A stretch of 11,708 nt of DNA, taken from JBFLVQ01 sp040758525. Its GTDB lineage: Bacteria > Acidobacteriota > Blastocatellia > Chloracidobacteriales > JADJPF01. The notes beneath the pieces were generated by a model, which saw only the letters and a list, made by a program, of their open reading frames with translations, ran no database searches and was not told the DNA's origin. The translations under genes and the position numbers were made by a program. Positions 1-10,100 of this stretch are shown here, piece by piece (within the stretch, counting starts at the first letter, position 1; every line of letters starts with the position of its first letter). The stretch is taken from assembly GCA_040758525.1 (NCBI GenBank), contig JBFLVQ010000266.1, positions 1 to 11,708 of the forward strand, in the 5' to 3' direction.

Positions 1-720
1 GAGGAAGCAGAGAAAGAGTTAAGCCGCACAAGTGTGGTGCAACCGGCGAGCTTTATTGTCAACTATGGATTAGCAAAACAATGGATGGAATGGGGCGTAA
101 GACCACAGGTAATGATTGGTCACAGTGCTGGAGAGTATGTTGTTGCCTGTTTAGCAGGAGTGATGAGTTTAGCTGAGGCACTGATGCTGGTTGCTACACG
201 TGGCAAGTTGATGGAGCGTATGCCATCAGGTGCAATGACCTCTGTGCCATTAACAGAAGAGGAGCTTATCCCATTACTTGATGGTTTATCGATAGCAGCA
301 GTAAACGATCCATCATTGTGTGTTGCTTCCGGTGCCATCGATGCGATTGAACGTTTAGAAACAGTGCTTGCTGGTAGAGGATTAAGTTGTACTAGGCTGC
401 AGACCTCACATGCCTTCCACTCTGAGATGATGACACCAATACTTGACGATTTTCTTACAGTGGTAAAAGGAGTGGAATTAAAGCCACCACAGATACCTTT
501 TATCTCAAGTGTGACAGGTTCTTGGATAACAGCAGAAATGGCTACTGATGCTAACTATTGGGTTAAGCATCTACGGCATATGGTACGTTTTTCCGATGGT
601 ATCAGTGAGCTTTTGAAAGAGCCAGGCAGAATTCTGCTTGAGATAGGTCCTGGTCAAACGCTTGCCTCACTGGCAAAACATCATCCTAACAGAACTGCTG
701 AGCATCAAGTATTCTCTACA
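1..720 (+). other. Acyltransferase (AT) domain, malonyl-CoA type, N-terminally truncated
   Basis: The active-site motif GHSAGE is at residues 29-34, with nucleophile Ser31 at bases 124-126. Arg56 in the ATRGKLM context matches the arginine that binds the extender carboxylate. The specificity motif reads HAFH at residues 126-129 (bases 409-420). In this family HAFH predicts malonyl-CoA, whereas YASH predicts methylmalonyl-CoA. The domain looks catalytically intact but its first part is outside the window. It is followed by the usual post-AT linker ending in LPTYPFERQRYW. Confidence 0.93.
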
Positions 721-3700
721 CTTGGGCATAGAAGTCTGCAGCAGCCAGAAACTTTCTCCATGCTTAGCACGCTTGGTAAGCTATGGACAGCGGGAGTGAA
801 AGTTGATTGGAATAATTTCTATCGATATGAACGTCGCCATCGTATTACTTTACCGACCTATCCATTCGAGCGTCAACGTTACTGGATTGACACAACTGTA
901 AAACCATCCGTAAGTATTGATCGAGCTGTAGCGCGCCAGAGTTGGAGGAAAAAGGATGATATTAAGGATTGGTTTTATATTCCAGTATGGAAACAATCAC
1001 CACCGATCATACGATTTCAAACTGGTGATCTTGCTGGTGAAAAGTTGCGTTGGCTTGTCTTTATTGATGATACCAGTCTGAGTAATCAGTTAGTAACAAT
1101 ATTACGCCAAGAGCAACAAGAAGTGATTACGGTGTCGGTTGGCAAGCAATTCTTAAAATTGAGTGATGACTCTTATCAGATCGATCCAAAGCAGCGTGAG
1201 GATTATCAAAAACTGATTAATAGATTAGTTGCTTCAAATCGAATTCCTCAAATGCTCACGCATCTATGGTGTGTAAGCGCGGAGGATGATGATAATGAGC
1301 TACTAACGTCATGGGAAAAATGGCGAATACTTGGATACAACAGTCTACTCTTTCTTGCTCAAGCACTCGGTCAACAGGGTGTGAAAACAGCATTGAAGAT
1401 CGCTATTGTATCCAATGGTATCTATCGCATCACCGGTCAAGAGCGACTCTCTCCAGTCAAAGCGATAATGCAGGGAATTTGTAATGTCTTCGGTAAAGAG
1501 TATGCGAATATAGATTGTGGTATTATCGATATAGACCTCTCTGATCTTACAAAGCAAGTTGTTGCTAATATTATCAGTGAACTGAATGCTGAGCAGCTAG
1601 ATCTATCAGTCGCATATAGAGGCAATAGTCGTTGGATACGAGTGTTCGAACCGCTGCCATTAAACGGCATTAAGGGACGGACAAGATTGCGCCAAGGTGG
1701 TGTGTATCTGATCACAGGCGGTCTAGGTGGGGTTGGGCTTGAGTTAGCGCAATTTCTTGCTCGTACAGTACAGGCTAAATTGATATTGATCGGGCGTAGG
1801 ATAGATGATCAAGATAGTGTTCGTATATCTAAGCTTCAAGCTATTGAAGAGTTCGGCGGTGAAGTATTGGTATTAAGCGCCGATGTTTCCGATCGAGCAC
1901 AACTTGAGAAGGTGATTGTTAGAGGGCGGGAACGGTTTGGTCGAATTCACGGCATTATTCACTCTGCTGGTGTGCCGGGTGGTGGTCTTATACAGATGAC
2001 CGATGCCGCTGCTGCAGAAAATAGACTTGCTGCCAAGGTAAAAGGCACATTACTACTCGATTCACTATTCAAACAAGAACAGCTAGATCTCTTTGTTCTC
2101 TGTTCATCGCATAGCTCAATCTTGAGTCCAATTGGACAATCGGATTACGCTGCTGCAAACGCTTTCCTAGACGAATTTGCTCATTACCGTAATGCTGAGC
2201 AAGATTCATACACAGTATCGATCAACTGGGATCGTTGGCAAGAGACAGGAATGGCAGTTAATACAAGTCCATTCTCTATCGATCTTTCTACCGATGGTGG
2301 AATGTTATCCCAAGAAGGGATAGAAGTATTCAATCGTGTATTGTTTAGTGCGCTGCCTCAAGTGATAGTTTCTGTAATAGACTTCAATATCCTGAGCGAG
2401 CGGTTCAAAACATATACAGGATCAGACTTGTTGATAGAGCTTTCCAGAGTTGATAACAAGGTACAAATAAAGCGGCGGCATCCAAGACCTGCACTTACTA
2501 ATCCTTATAGCGCACCGAACAATGAGATTGAGCAGAAACTTGCTAGTGTTTGGCAGGATCTGCTTGGCATTGATCAAGTAGGTGTAGATGATAACTTCTT
2601 TGAATTAGGAGGTGATTCAGTAAGTAGTATACGCAGCATTGCGAAAGCAAAAGAGTTAGGATTACAGCTTACTCCAACTCATATCTATCAATATCAAACT
2701 ATCGCTGAACTCGCTGCTGTCCTCAATAACAGCGAAACTACAACTAAACCACAAGATAATCCATTGCCGCTTACACCCAATCAGTTAGAACTTGTGAATG
2801 GCGATCCTGACAAACTATACCATTATCAAAGTATGGTAATAGATCTACCAATGGATCTTGATGATACGTTGTTAGGCAGCGCAATTAGTCAGCTACTAGC
2901 CCGCCATGACGCATTGCGTATGCGCTTTATGTGTGTAGGATCGCAGTGGCAGCAATCACCAGTCACAACCACAGGAGTTTTCCAGCCTGTTTCAGTAGAT
3001 CTTTCTGTGCTTGTTGAAGAGGAGTACGAATCAGCCATTGAGACCACCACAACTGAGTTAGCGGCAGACTTGGATATCAGCAGTGGTAGTCTGATACAAG
3101 CTGCGCTACTACGGTTTGGTACAGCAAGAAGTCCACAACTACTCTTATGTGTACACCGACTAGCAATTGATGAATGGTCATGGCAGATTCTGTTATCCGA
3201 ATTGATTACCATTTATTATCAGTTGAATAGAGGTGAAGCTGTGCAATTGCCACCTATTGCAGTAACTTTCTCACAATGGGTAGAACAGCTACACAAATAT
3301 GCAGAGAGTGGTGAAGCAGCCAGCACAGCCTCCTATTGGCTTGCACAGAATTATACTGACGCTGATCGTATACCGATCGATTGGGAGAGTGATAATATTC
3401 CTGTATTAGCGGATACTGTGACGGTTTCATTGACAGTGGATGCTACTGCAGCATTGCTCGATAAAGTTCCTAAGGCTTACCAGACACAGCTTGAAGATCC
3501 ATTGTTGGCCGCATTAATACAGGCATTTTCGCATTGGACAGAGAATGACAGACTGCTTGTGGAGTTTGAAACTAGTGGTCGGCGTTCAATGCTAGAGAGC
3601 CTGGATCTTTCCGGCACAGTAGGCTGTCTCTCTATTCGTGTTCCTATTTTGATAGAACTACCTCAAGGTAGTAAACCTGATGAAGCATTGAAGTCGATTA

Positions 3701-4116
3701 AGGAACAGTTACGCCAGATTCCCAACAATGGTCTCGATTATGGCATTCTATGTCAATTCAGTCGTTATAGTGAAATTGGTGAGCAGTTACGGTTACTGCC
3801 GCGTGCGCAAGTATCTTTCCAGCACTGCTCATCGACTGTAAAATCTCATTCTAAGGGCAATCTTATCGCAATTCGAACTATGCTTATTGATGGTAAGCTG
3901 CAGGCCAATTTTCATTATTATAAAGATACTCATAGACGTACTACAATTGAGATACTAGCAAGCGAATTTTTGTTAGCATTACAGACAATCATTACGCATT
4001 GTCAGACTTCTAATGCTGGTGGTTATACGCCGTCCGATTTTCCCCATGCTGGATTGAATCAGGAAGAGCTTGATGAATTGATGGCAGAACTTGGTAATTT
4101 AGCCGAGGGTAACTGA
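1..4116 (+). CDS. Type I PKS, C-terminal part: AT-KR-carrier-degenerate E-like domain (5' truncated)
   Basis: This is the C-terminal part of a modular polyketide synthase; the frame is open from base 1, so the true start and presumably a ketosynthase lie upstream. The GTG at 34 falls inside the AT domain and is not a start. Residues below are numbered from that GTG. Domain order is acyltransferase (to about 230), post-AT linker (about 230-290), ketoreductase (about 312-795), phosphopantetheine carrier (829-897, Ser862) and an epimerisation/condensation-like domain (908-1328) with an E-type C-terminus (GGYTPSDFP, residues 1329-1336). No DH, ER or methyltransferase is visible, so the module should deliver a beta-hydroxyacyl chain. 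The gene ends in TGA overlapping the ATG of the NRPS gene by one base, consistent with translational coupling and direct hand-over of the chain. The odd element is the C-terminal domain, whose HHxxxDG motif is degraded. Domain calls rest on motifs read by eye. Confidence 0.95.
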   Translation, partial: EEAEKELSRTSVVQPASFIVNYGLAKQWMEWGVRPQVMIGHSAGEYVVACLAGVMSLAEALMLVATRGKLMERMPSGAMTSVPLTEEELIPLLDGLSIAAVNDPSLCVASGAIDAIERLETVLAGRGLSCTRLQTSHAFHSEMMTPILDDFLTVVKGVELKPPQIPFISSVTGSWITAEMATDANYWVKHLRHMVRFSDGISELLKEPGRILLEIGPGQTLASLAKHHPNRTAEHQVFSTLGHRSLQQPETFSMLSTLGKLWTAGVKVDWNNFYRYERRHRITLPTYPFERQRYWIDTTVKPSVSIDRAVARQSWRKKDDIKDWFYIPVWKQSPPIIRFQTGDLAGEKLRWLVFIDDTSLSNQLVTILRQEQQEVITVSVGKQFLKLSDDSYQIDPKQREDYQKLINRLVASNRIPQMLTHLWCVSAEDDDNELLTSWEKWRILGYNSLLFLAQALGQQGVKTALKIAIVSNGIYRITGQERLSPVKAIMQGICNVFGKEYANIDCGIIDIDLSDLTKQVVANIISELNAEQLDLSVAYRGNSRWIRVFEPLPLNGIKGRTRLRQGGVYLITGGLGGVGLELAQFLARTVQAKLILIGRRIDDQDSVRISKLQAIEEFGGEVLVLSADVSDRAQLEKVIVRGRERFGRIHGIIHSAGVPGGGLIQMTDAAAAENRLAAKVKGTLLLDSLFKQEQLDLFVLCSSHSSILSPIGQSDYAAANAFLDEFAHYRNAEQDSYTVSINWDRWQETGMAVNTSPFSIDLSTDGGMLSQEGIEVFNRVLFSALPQVIVSVIDFNILSERFKTYTGSDLLIELSRVDNKVQIKRRHPRPALTNPYSAPNNEIEQKLASVWQDLLGIDQVGVDDNFFELGGDSVSSIRSIAKAKELGLQLTPTHIYQYQTIAELAAVLNNSETTTKPQDNPLPLTPNQLELVNGDPDKLYHYQSMVIDLPMDLDDTLLGSAISQLLARHDALRMRFMCVGSQWQQSPVTTTGVFQPVSVDLSVLVEEEYESAIETTTTELAADLDISSGSLIQAALLRFGTARSPQLLLCVHRLAIDEWSWQILLSELITIYYQLNRGEAVQLPPIAVTFSQWVEQLHKYAESGEAASTASYWLAQNYTDADRIPIDWESDNIPVLADTVTVSLTVDATAALLDKVPKAYQTQLEDPLLAALIQAFSHWTENDRLLVEFETSGRRSMLESLDLSGTVGCLSIRVPILIELPQGSKPDEALKSIKEQLRQIPNNGLDYGILCQFSRYSEIGEQLRLLPRAQVSFQHCSSTVKSHSKGNLIAIRTMLIDGKLQANFHYYKDTHRRTTIEILASEFLLALQTIITHCQTSNAGGYTPSDFPHAGLNQEELDELMAELGNLAEGN
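967..2418 (+). other. Ketoreductase (KR) domain, apparently active
   Basis: Residues about 312-550 form the structural half and about 553-795 the NADPH-binding catalytic half. The nucleotide-binding motif TGGLGGVG is at 561-568. The catalytic set appears complete: Lys668 (AAKVKG), Ser692 (13 residues before the tyrosine), Tyr705 and Asn709 in DYAAANAFLD. The domain should reduce the beta-keto group to a hydroxyl. The segment HSAGVPGGG (643-651) stands where B-type actinobacterial KRs have LDD, so the usual stereochemical fingerprint cannot be applied. Confidence 0.92.
2518..2724 (+). other. Carrier protein domain (ACP position, LGGDS type)
   Basis: The phosphopantetheine attachment motif is FFELGGDSVSS, with Ser862 at bases 2617-2619. 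The D before the serine, together with the following helix (GLQLTPTHIYQYQTIAELA), is the form typical of NRPS carrier proteins that precede an epimerisation domain. It therefore looks like a PCP-E carrier sitting in a PKS module. Confidence 0.93.
2755..4017 (+). other. Degenerate epimerisation/condensation-superfamily domain, probably catalytically dead
   Basis: The layout is that of an NRPS E domain: opening PLTPNQ, an HHxxxDG position at residues 1041-1047, an EGHGRE position at 1179-1184, a VGWFT position at 1196-1200, NGLDYGILCQF (1232-1242) and RAQVSF (1257-1262). HHxxxDG reads HRLAIDE: the catalytic second His is Arg1042 (CGA, bases 3157-3159) and Gly is Glu1047. EGHGRE reads ETSGRR, keeping only part of the motif, and VGWFT reads VGCLS. 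The reading frame is intact, so the domain appears maintained. Epimerising an aminoacyl group would make no sense here because the carrier holds a polyketide. A structural or docking role towards the next protein is inferred; an unrecognised C-family subtype is the alternative. Confidence 0.75.
4105..4109 (+). promoter_or_regulatory. Ribosome binding site of the NRPS gene (GAGGG)
   Basis: GAGGG lies six bases before the ATG at 4116, at the end of the preceding coding region. It supports that ATG as start, in agreement with the protein beginning directly at the C-domain motif VEAIYPLSPMQQGMLFH. The upstream stop codon TGA (4114-4116) overlaps the ATG, so re-initiation by terminating ribosomes is likely. 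Confidence 0.75.
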
Positions 4117-7100
4117 TGAGTAAAAATAATGTTGAGGCGATCTATCCGCTTTCACCTATGCAACAAGGCATGCTCTTCCATGCTATCTATCAGCCACAAG
4201 CAGATGTCTTCTTTCGACGCACTGCTACGCTGTTGTGCGGCAATCTGAACATTTTAGCATTCGAACAATCCTGGCAGATAGTGATAGCGCGTTATCCAAT
4301 TTTACGTACAGCCTTTGTCTGGGAGCGGCGTGAGAGGCCATTACAGGTAGTCTATCGACAGATGAGTCTGCCGTTAAAACAGTATGATCTACGTGCATTG
4401 AATGCAACCGATCAGCAGTTGAGGTTGAATGCTTATTTGCAAGAGGATCGCGCCGAGGGTTTCAACCTTTCCAAGCTACCGCTGATGCGACTGGCATTAT
4501 TTCAACTAGCGGACGAAGAGTATCAATTTATCTGGAGCCATCATCATATATTGATCGATGGATGGTCAAACTACCTAATCTTAAAAGATCTCTTCTGTTG
4601 CTATGAAGCGCTTAGTTGTGGGAGAGAAGCACAACTAGAGCCGGCACATCCTTTTCAGAATTATATTGTCTGGTTACAAAAACAGGATCTAGTTCAGGCA
4701 GAATCTTACTGGCGAACAATACTCAAAGGATTTGCTAATCCTACTTCATTAGCTCTGCAGAAGAGCGTGCATGACACGTCTGAGCGTGAGAGCAACTATG
4801 CAATGGAGCATTTAAGGCTCTCTTCTACACTCAGCACAGATCTAAAGTCACTAGCACGTCAACAGAAATTGACTCTTAATACTCTAGTACAAGCAGCCTG
4901 GGCATTACTACTTAGTCGTCACAGCAATTCTCAGGATGTTGTTTTTGGCAGTGTTGTCTCTGGTCGTTCTATTCCATTGACAGGGGTAGAGTCGATGGTT
5001 GGACTATTTATAAATACACTGCCATTGCGGGTGAAGATTGATAGTGAAGAATCACTACTTGACTGGTTAAAAAGGCTACAAGAACAGAATGTGGCATTAC
5101 ACCTGTATGAATACACACCACTTGTTAAAATACAGAGTTGGAGTGAAGCGCCAAAAACCATTCCATTATTTGAAACTATTCTTGTCTTCGATAATACTCC
5201 TACCGATCTTCCCAATATAGGTAGCAGTCAACAGGGTGGGTTACAGTTACGCGGATCAGATCTTAATTCTCAGGTTGAAAGCACTAATTATCCGTTGGCA
5301 CTAACTGTCCACCCCGATAGTGAGATACTGTTGAGGATCGATTACGATATAAGTCGATTTGATAATACCTCTGTACAACTTATTCTTAACCATTTGCAGA
5401 CACTATTAACTAGTATTGCTACCAATCTAGATCAGAGGCTAAGCCAAGTTTCTATGCTGACTGATAGTGAACGGGATAAGCTATTAGTAGAATGGAATAA
5501 TACCGGAGCAGCATATCAACGCAATCAGAGCATACATCAACTCTTTGAAACACAAGCAATCCGTACTCCTTCAGCGTTAGCAGTGAAATGTGGTAATCAA
5601 CAGTTAAGTTATCAAGAACTCAATGCTAGAGCCAATCAACTGGCTCACTACCTGATTGCACAAAATGTCTGTGCTGAGAAGTTGGTAGCAATCTGTTTGG
5701 AACGCAGTATAGATATGATGGTGGCACTGCTAGGAGTGTTAAAAGCAGGAGCAGCCTATCTGCCTCTCGATCCTGTATATCCAGCAGAGCGACTTGCCTA
5801 TATGTTAAGTGATAGTCAAGCAGCAATGATAATCACTCAAGAGAAATTATATTCATTGCTACCTATTGAACAGGCCAGAGTATGTTTGGATAAAGATTGG
5901 CAGCAGATTGCTGAGCATAGTTCAGACAATGTTAATGTATCGATAAGTGTAGATAATCTTGCTTATTTAATTTACACTTCTGGTTCTACTGGTAGGCCAA
6001 AAGGAGTGCAAATAGTTCATAGCGCGGTAAGCAACTTTATTGCTGCAATGCAGCAGCAGCCTGGTATTAATGAACAGGATATATTATTGGCGATAACTAC
6101 GCTCTCGTTTGATATTTCCGTATTAGAGTTATTCTTACCATTGAGTGTTGGAGCGACAGTGGTGATTGCCAGTCGGGAAGCAACATCAGATGTAGAGCAG
6201 TTAGCTTGGTTGATTGAGAATGAAGGAATAACATTTCTACAGGCAACACCAGCAAGCTGGCAGATGCTGGTAGCATCAGGTTGGCTTAGTAGTAGATCGT
6301 TAAAGAAACTATGTGGTGGCGAGGCATTGAGTTGGGATTTGGCACAAAATCTGGTAGAGCAGGAAGGCAGCTTATGGAATATGTTTGGCCCCACTGAGAC
6401 CACGATCTGGTCAGCAGTGAAGGAGATTAAGCCAGGAGAAGAGCGTATCACCATTGGTAGAGGAATTGCCAATACACAGCTCTACATTTTAGATAATCAA
6501 CTATATCTCGCTACTGTGGGAATGGCAGGCGAACTTTATATAGGAGGAGATGGACTATCGAGAGGATACTTAAATCGACCAGATGTAACAGCAGAGCGAT
6601 TTGTTCCCCATCCATATAGCAGCCAACCAGGAGCCAGACTCTATCACACTGGAGACTTAGCTCGCTGGTTGCCAGATGGAAACATAGAGTTCCTAGGAAG
6701 ATTGGACCATCAGATTAAGCTGAGAGGATACCGTATTGAGTTAGCAGAAATAGAGTCAGTACTGAGACAACACAGTAGTGTGCAAGAGTGTGTAGTGATT
6801 GTTAGAGAAGATACCATTGGAGATAAACGGCTGGTAGCCTACGTTGTTGTAAATGGAGAAGCATTCACGCTTGCAGAGGTGCGGCAGTATCTCAAGCAAC
6901 GATTACCGGAGTATATGATACCAGCGGCGGTTGTAGTAATGGAGAGGCTGCCACTGACACCAAATGGTAAGCTTGACCGTAAGGCACTACCTATTCCTGA
7001 AGGTGATAGACCTGATCTGATAGTAGAGTATATTGGACCGCGTAATGAGATAGAGAGCCGCATTGCTGAGGTTTGGCAACAGGTACTGCATATTGAGAAG

Positions 7101-10100
7101 ATAGGAATACACGACAACTTCTTTGAGTTGGGCGGTCATTCGTTATTAGCAATGCATCTTATTTCACTCTTGTGCCGTACGTTCCAGCTAGACCTACAGC
7201 TTAATACTCTATTCAAAGCTCCTACCATAGCGCAACTAACACTGGTTGTTAATAGTCTGTTGAGCAAGCAGAACGAGAGAGAAGGTTCAGGCGGCGATAC
7301 AATCATCAAGCCAGAGAAATTTCCTGTTATTGTTGCTGATCAGAAGAATCGCTACCAACCTTTCCCACTCAATGATGTACAGCAAGCCTATTGGATTGGT
7401 CGTAGCGGAAGTTATGAGCTTGGCAATGTCGCCACCCATTATTACCTAGAGGTAGATGCATTCAGGTTAGATATCACACGGCTTAATGATGCTCTACAAC
7501 ATTTAATTATGCGCCATGATATGTTGAGAGCGATCATTCTATCAGATGGTCAACAACAGATATTGGAGCGCGTCCCCTATTACCAGATCGAGGTAGAAGA
7601 CTTACGCGGAATAGATCAGGAACAAGTAGAGATGAGAATGGCAGAGCTACGCGCGCGCCTTTCACATCAAGTATTGCCAGTCGATCAATGGCCACTATTT
7701 GAAATTCGTGGGGTACGGCTTGATGATGAGCAGGTACGGCTCTACCTCAGTTTTGATCTGCTTATCGGTGATGCTTGGAGCCTGCAAATTATTGTGACAG
7801 AATGGTCGTATTTCTATCTATATCCTGAAAAGCAGTTGCCGCCTCTGGAAATCACCTTTAGAGATTATCTACTGGCTGAACTTGCATTGCAGAAGACAGA
7901 GCTATACCAGCATTCACTTGAGTATTGGCGCAAACGCTTGGATACGCTCCCGCCTGGGCCTGAGTTACCATTGGCGAAATCTCCTGGTTCTTTATCCAAA
8001 CCGAAGTTTGTTAGACGTGATGGACTATTACCAGCAACGTCTTGGCAACGTATTAAAACACGAGCTGCTCAGGCAGGACTAACACCTTCTGGAGTGTTGC
8101 TAGCAGCGTTTGCAGAAATTCTTGCAACCTGGAGCAAGAGTCAACAGTTTACCATCAATCTTACACTCTTCAATCGATTGCCATTGCATACACAAGTTAA
8201 TCAGATTATCGGCGACTTCACTTCGGTGACACTACTGGCAGTCAACAATACTGTACCAGGTAGCTTTGAACAACATGCACAACGATTGCAAGAACAGCTC
8301 TGGCAAGATCTAGAGCATCGTTATGTGAGCGGTATCACAGTAATGAGAGAATTGGCAAGAAGCAGATCTGGTGCAATTACAATAATGCCGGTAGTCTTTA
8401 CCAGTACTCTTAATTTCGAAGCGGCGCCACCAAAGCAGGATAGAGATAATGCTGCAGATTTACCGCGTTTAGTACCTGTCTATTCACTTACCCAGACTCC
8501 ACAGGTTTGGATCGATCATCAGGTCACAGAAGAGGCTGGAGCACTCTCCTTTAGTTGGGATGTGGTGGAAGAACTCTTTCCTGCTGGATTTTTACAAGAT
8601 ATGTTTGATGCTTACTGTCGTCTACTGGAACGGCTAGAGAAAGACGAAAGTTATTGGCAGGCTGCACATCAACCACTGTTACCATCTGAGCAGCTTCAAT
8701 GTCGAAATGAGGTTAATGCCACTGATGCGCCTGTTTCCCAAGCATTGCTACATACGCTCTTTAATACACAAGCTATGCAGCGACCAGAGCAACCTGCAAT
8801 AATTACTATTGATAAGAAGATCAGTTATGCTGAATTGCAGCAGCGATCTATCTGGATTGGAGCTAAGCTACGCGAGTTGGGCGCAAAACCCAACACATTG
8901 GTAGCAGTAGTAATGGAGAAAGGTTGGGAGCAGGTGGTAGCGGTGCTAGCAGTTCTGCAATCAGGTGCTGCCTACTTACCCATTGATGCTGGATTACCTA
9001 CTGAACGATTGCAATATCTGCTCAGGCATAGCGAGGTAAAGCTCGTACTCACTCAGCCTTGGTTAGAGCATAGATTGAAATGGCCAGCAGATGTCGAATC
9101 TATTGTCATCAAAGATGAAGAATCAATACCTCTTGATATCAGTCTATTAACTACGGTGCAGCGGCCTGAAGATCTTGCTTATGTCATCTATACATCAGGT
9201 TCAACAGGAATGCCTAAAGGAGTAATGATCGATCATAAGGGTGCGGTCAATACTATCCTTGATATCAATGAGCGTTTTAATGTTGGATCACAAGATCGTG
9301 TGCTGGCACTCTCCGCACTAAACTTTGATCTATCTGTTTATGATATCTTTGGTCTGTTAGCAGCAGGTGGAACGATTGTTATTCCAGATGCTATGGCAAC
9401 ACGTGATCCTCGCCATTGGGCAATGCTAATGTTGGAAAAGAGGGTTACGCTCTGGAATAGTGTACCAGCGCTTATGCAGGTGATGATTGATTACCTTGAT
9501 GATATTTCAGGAGTGTTGCCGACTTCGTTACGTACTGTTCTGCTGAGTGGTGACTGGATTCCTGTTACTCTTCCTGACCGTATAAAAGCATGTTCAGAAA
9601 AGATTGAAGTAGTAAGCCTGGGTGGCGCCACAGAAGCTTCAATATGGTCGATCATATACCCAATCGATAGAGTGGATCCTAACAGTAAAAGTATCCCCTA
9701 TGGCCGACCTATGAAGAACCAACGGTTCTATGTGCTCAATGAGAAGCTTGACTATTGTCCTGTATGGGTAGCTGGGCAACTCTACATTGGTGGCATAGGT
9801 CTAGCACTAGGTTACTGGCATGATGAAGAGAAGACCAAGGCAAAATTCTTCCTACACCCTCATAGTGAGGAGCGTCTATACCATACAGGCGATCTGGGTC
9901 GTTATATGCCTGATGGTAATATTGAATTTCTTGGCAGAGAAGATTTTCAGGTAAAGATACAAGGTTATCGTATTGAACTCGGTGAGATTGAAGCGGCGTT
10001 AGAACAACATCCCACGGTACGTGCGGCAGCCGTAGCAGCTCTTGGTGAGGCACGTGGGAACAAACGTCTAGTTGCTTATGTTGTGTTTGATGAGAAGCAG

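Noticed and set aside
34..36. GTG at 34 as the start of the first protein
   Set aside because: The frame is open from base 1 and the residues before it (EEAEKELSRTS) belong to the conserved AT fold; the gene is truncated by the window edge.
7882..8082. A 66-codon + strand frame inside the Cy domain
   Set aside because: It overlaps the Cy motif YWRKRLDTLPPGPELP in another frame and has no independent support.
7350..8645. Second condensation-like domain of the NRPS as an inactive C domain lacking HHxxxDG
   Set aside because: It has the full set of Cy motifs (DLLIGDAWS, PVVFTSTL, TPQVWIDHQ), so the missing HHxxxDG is expected.
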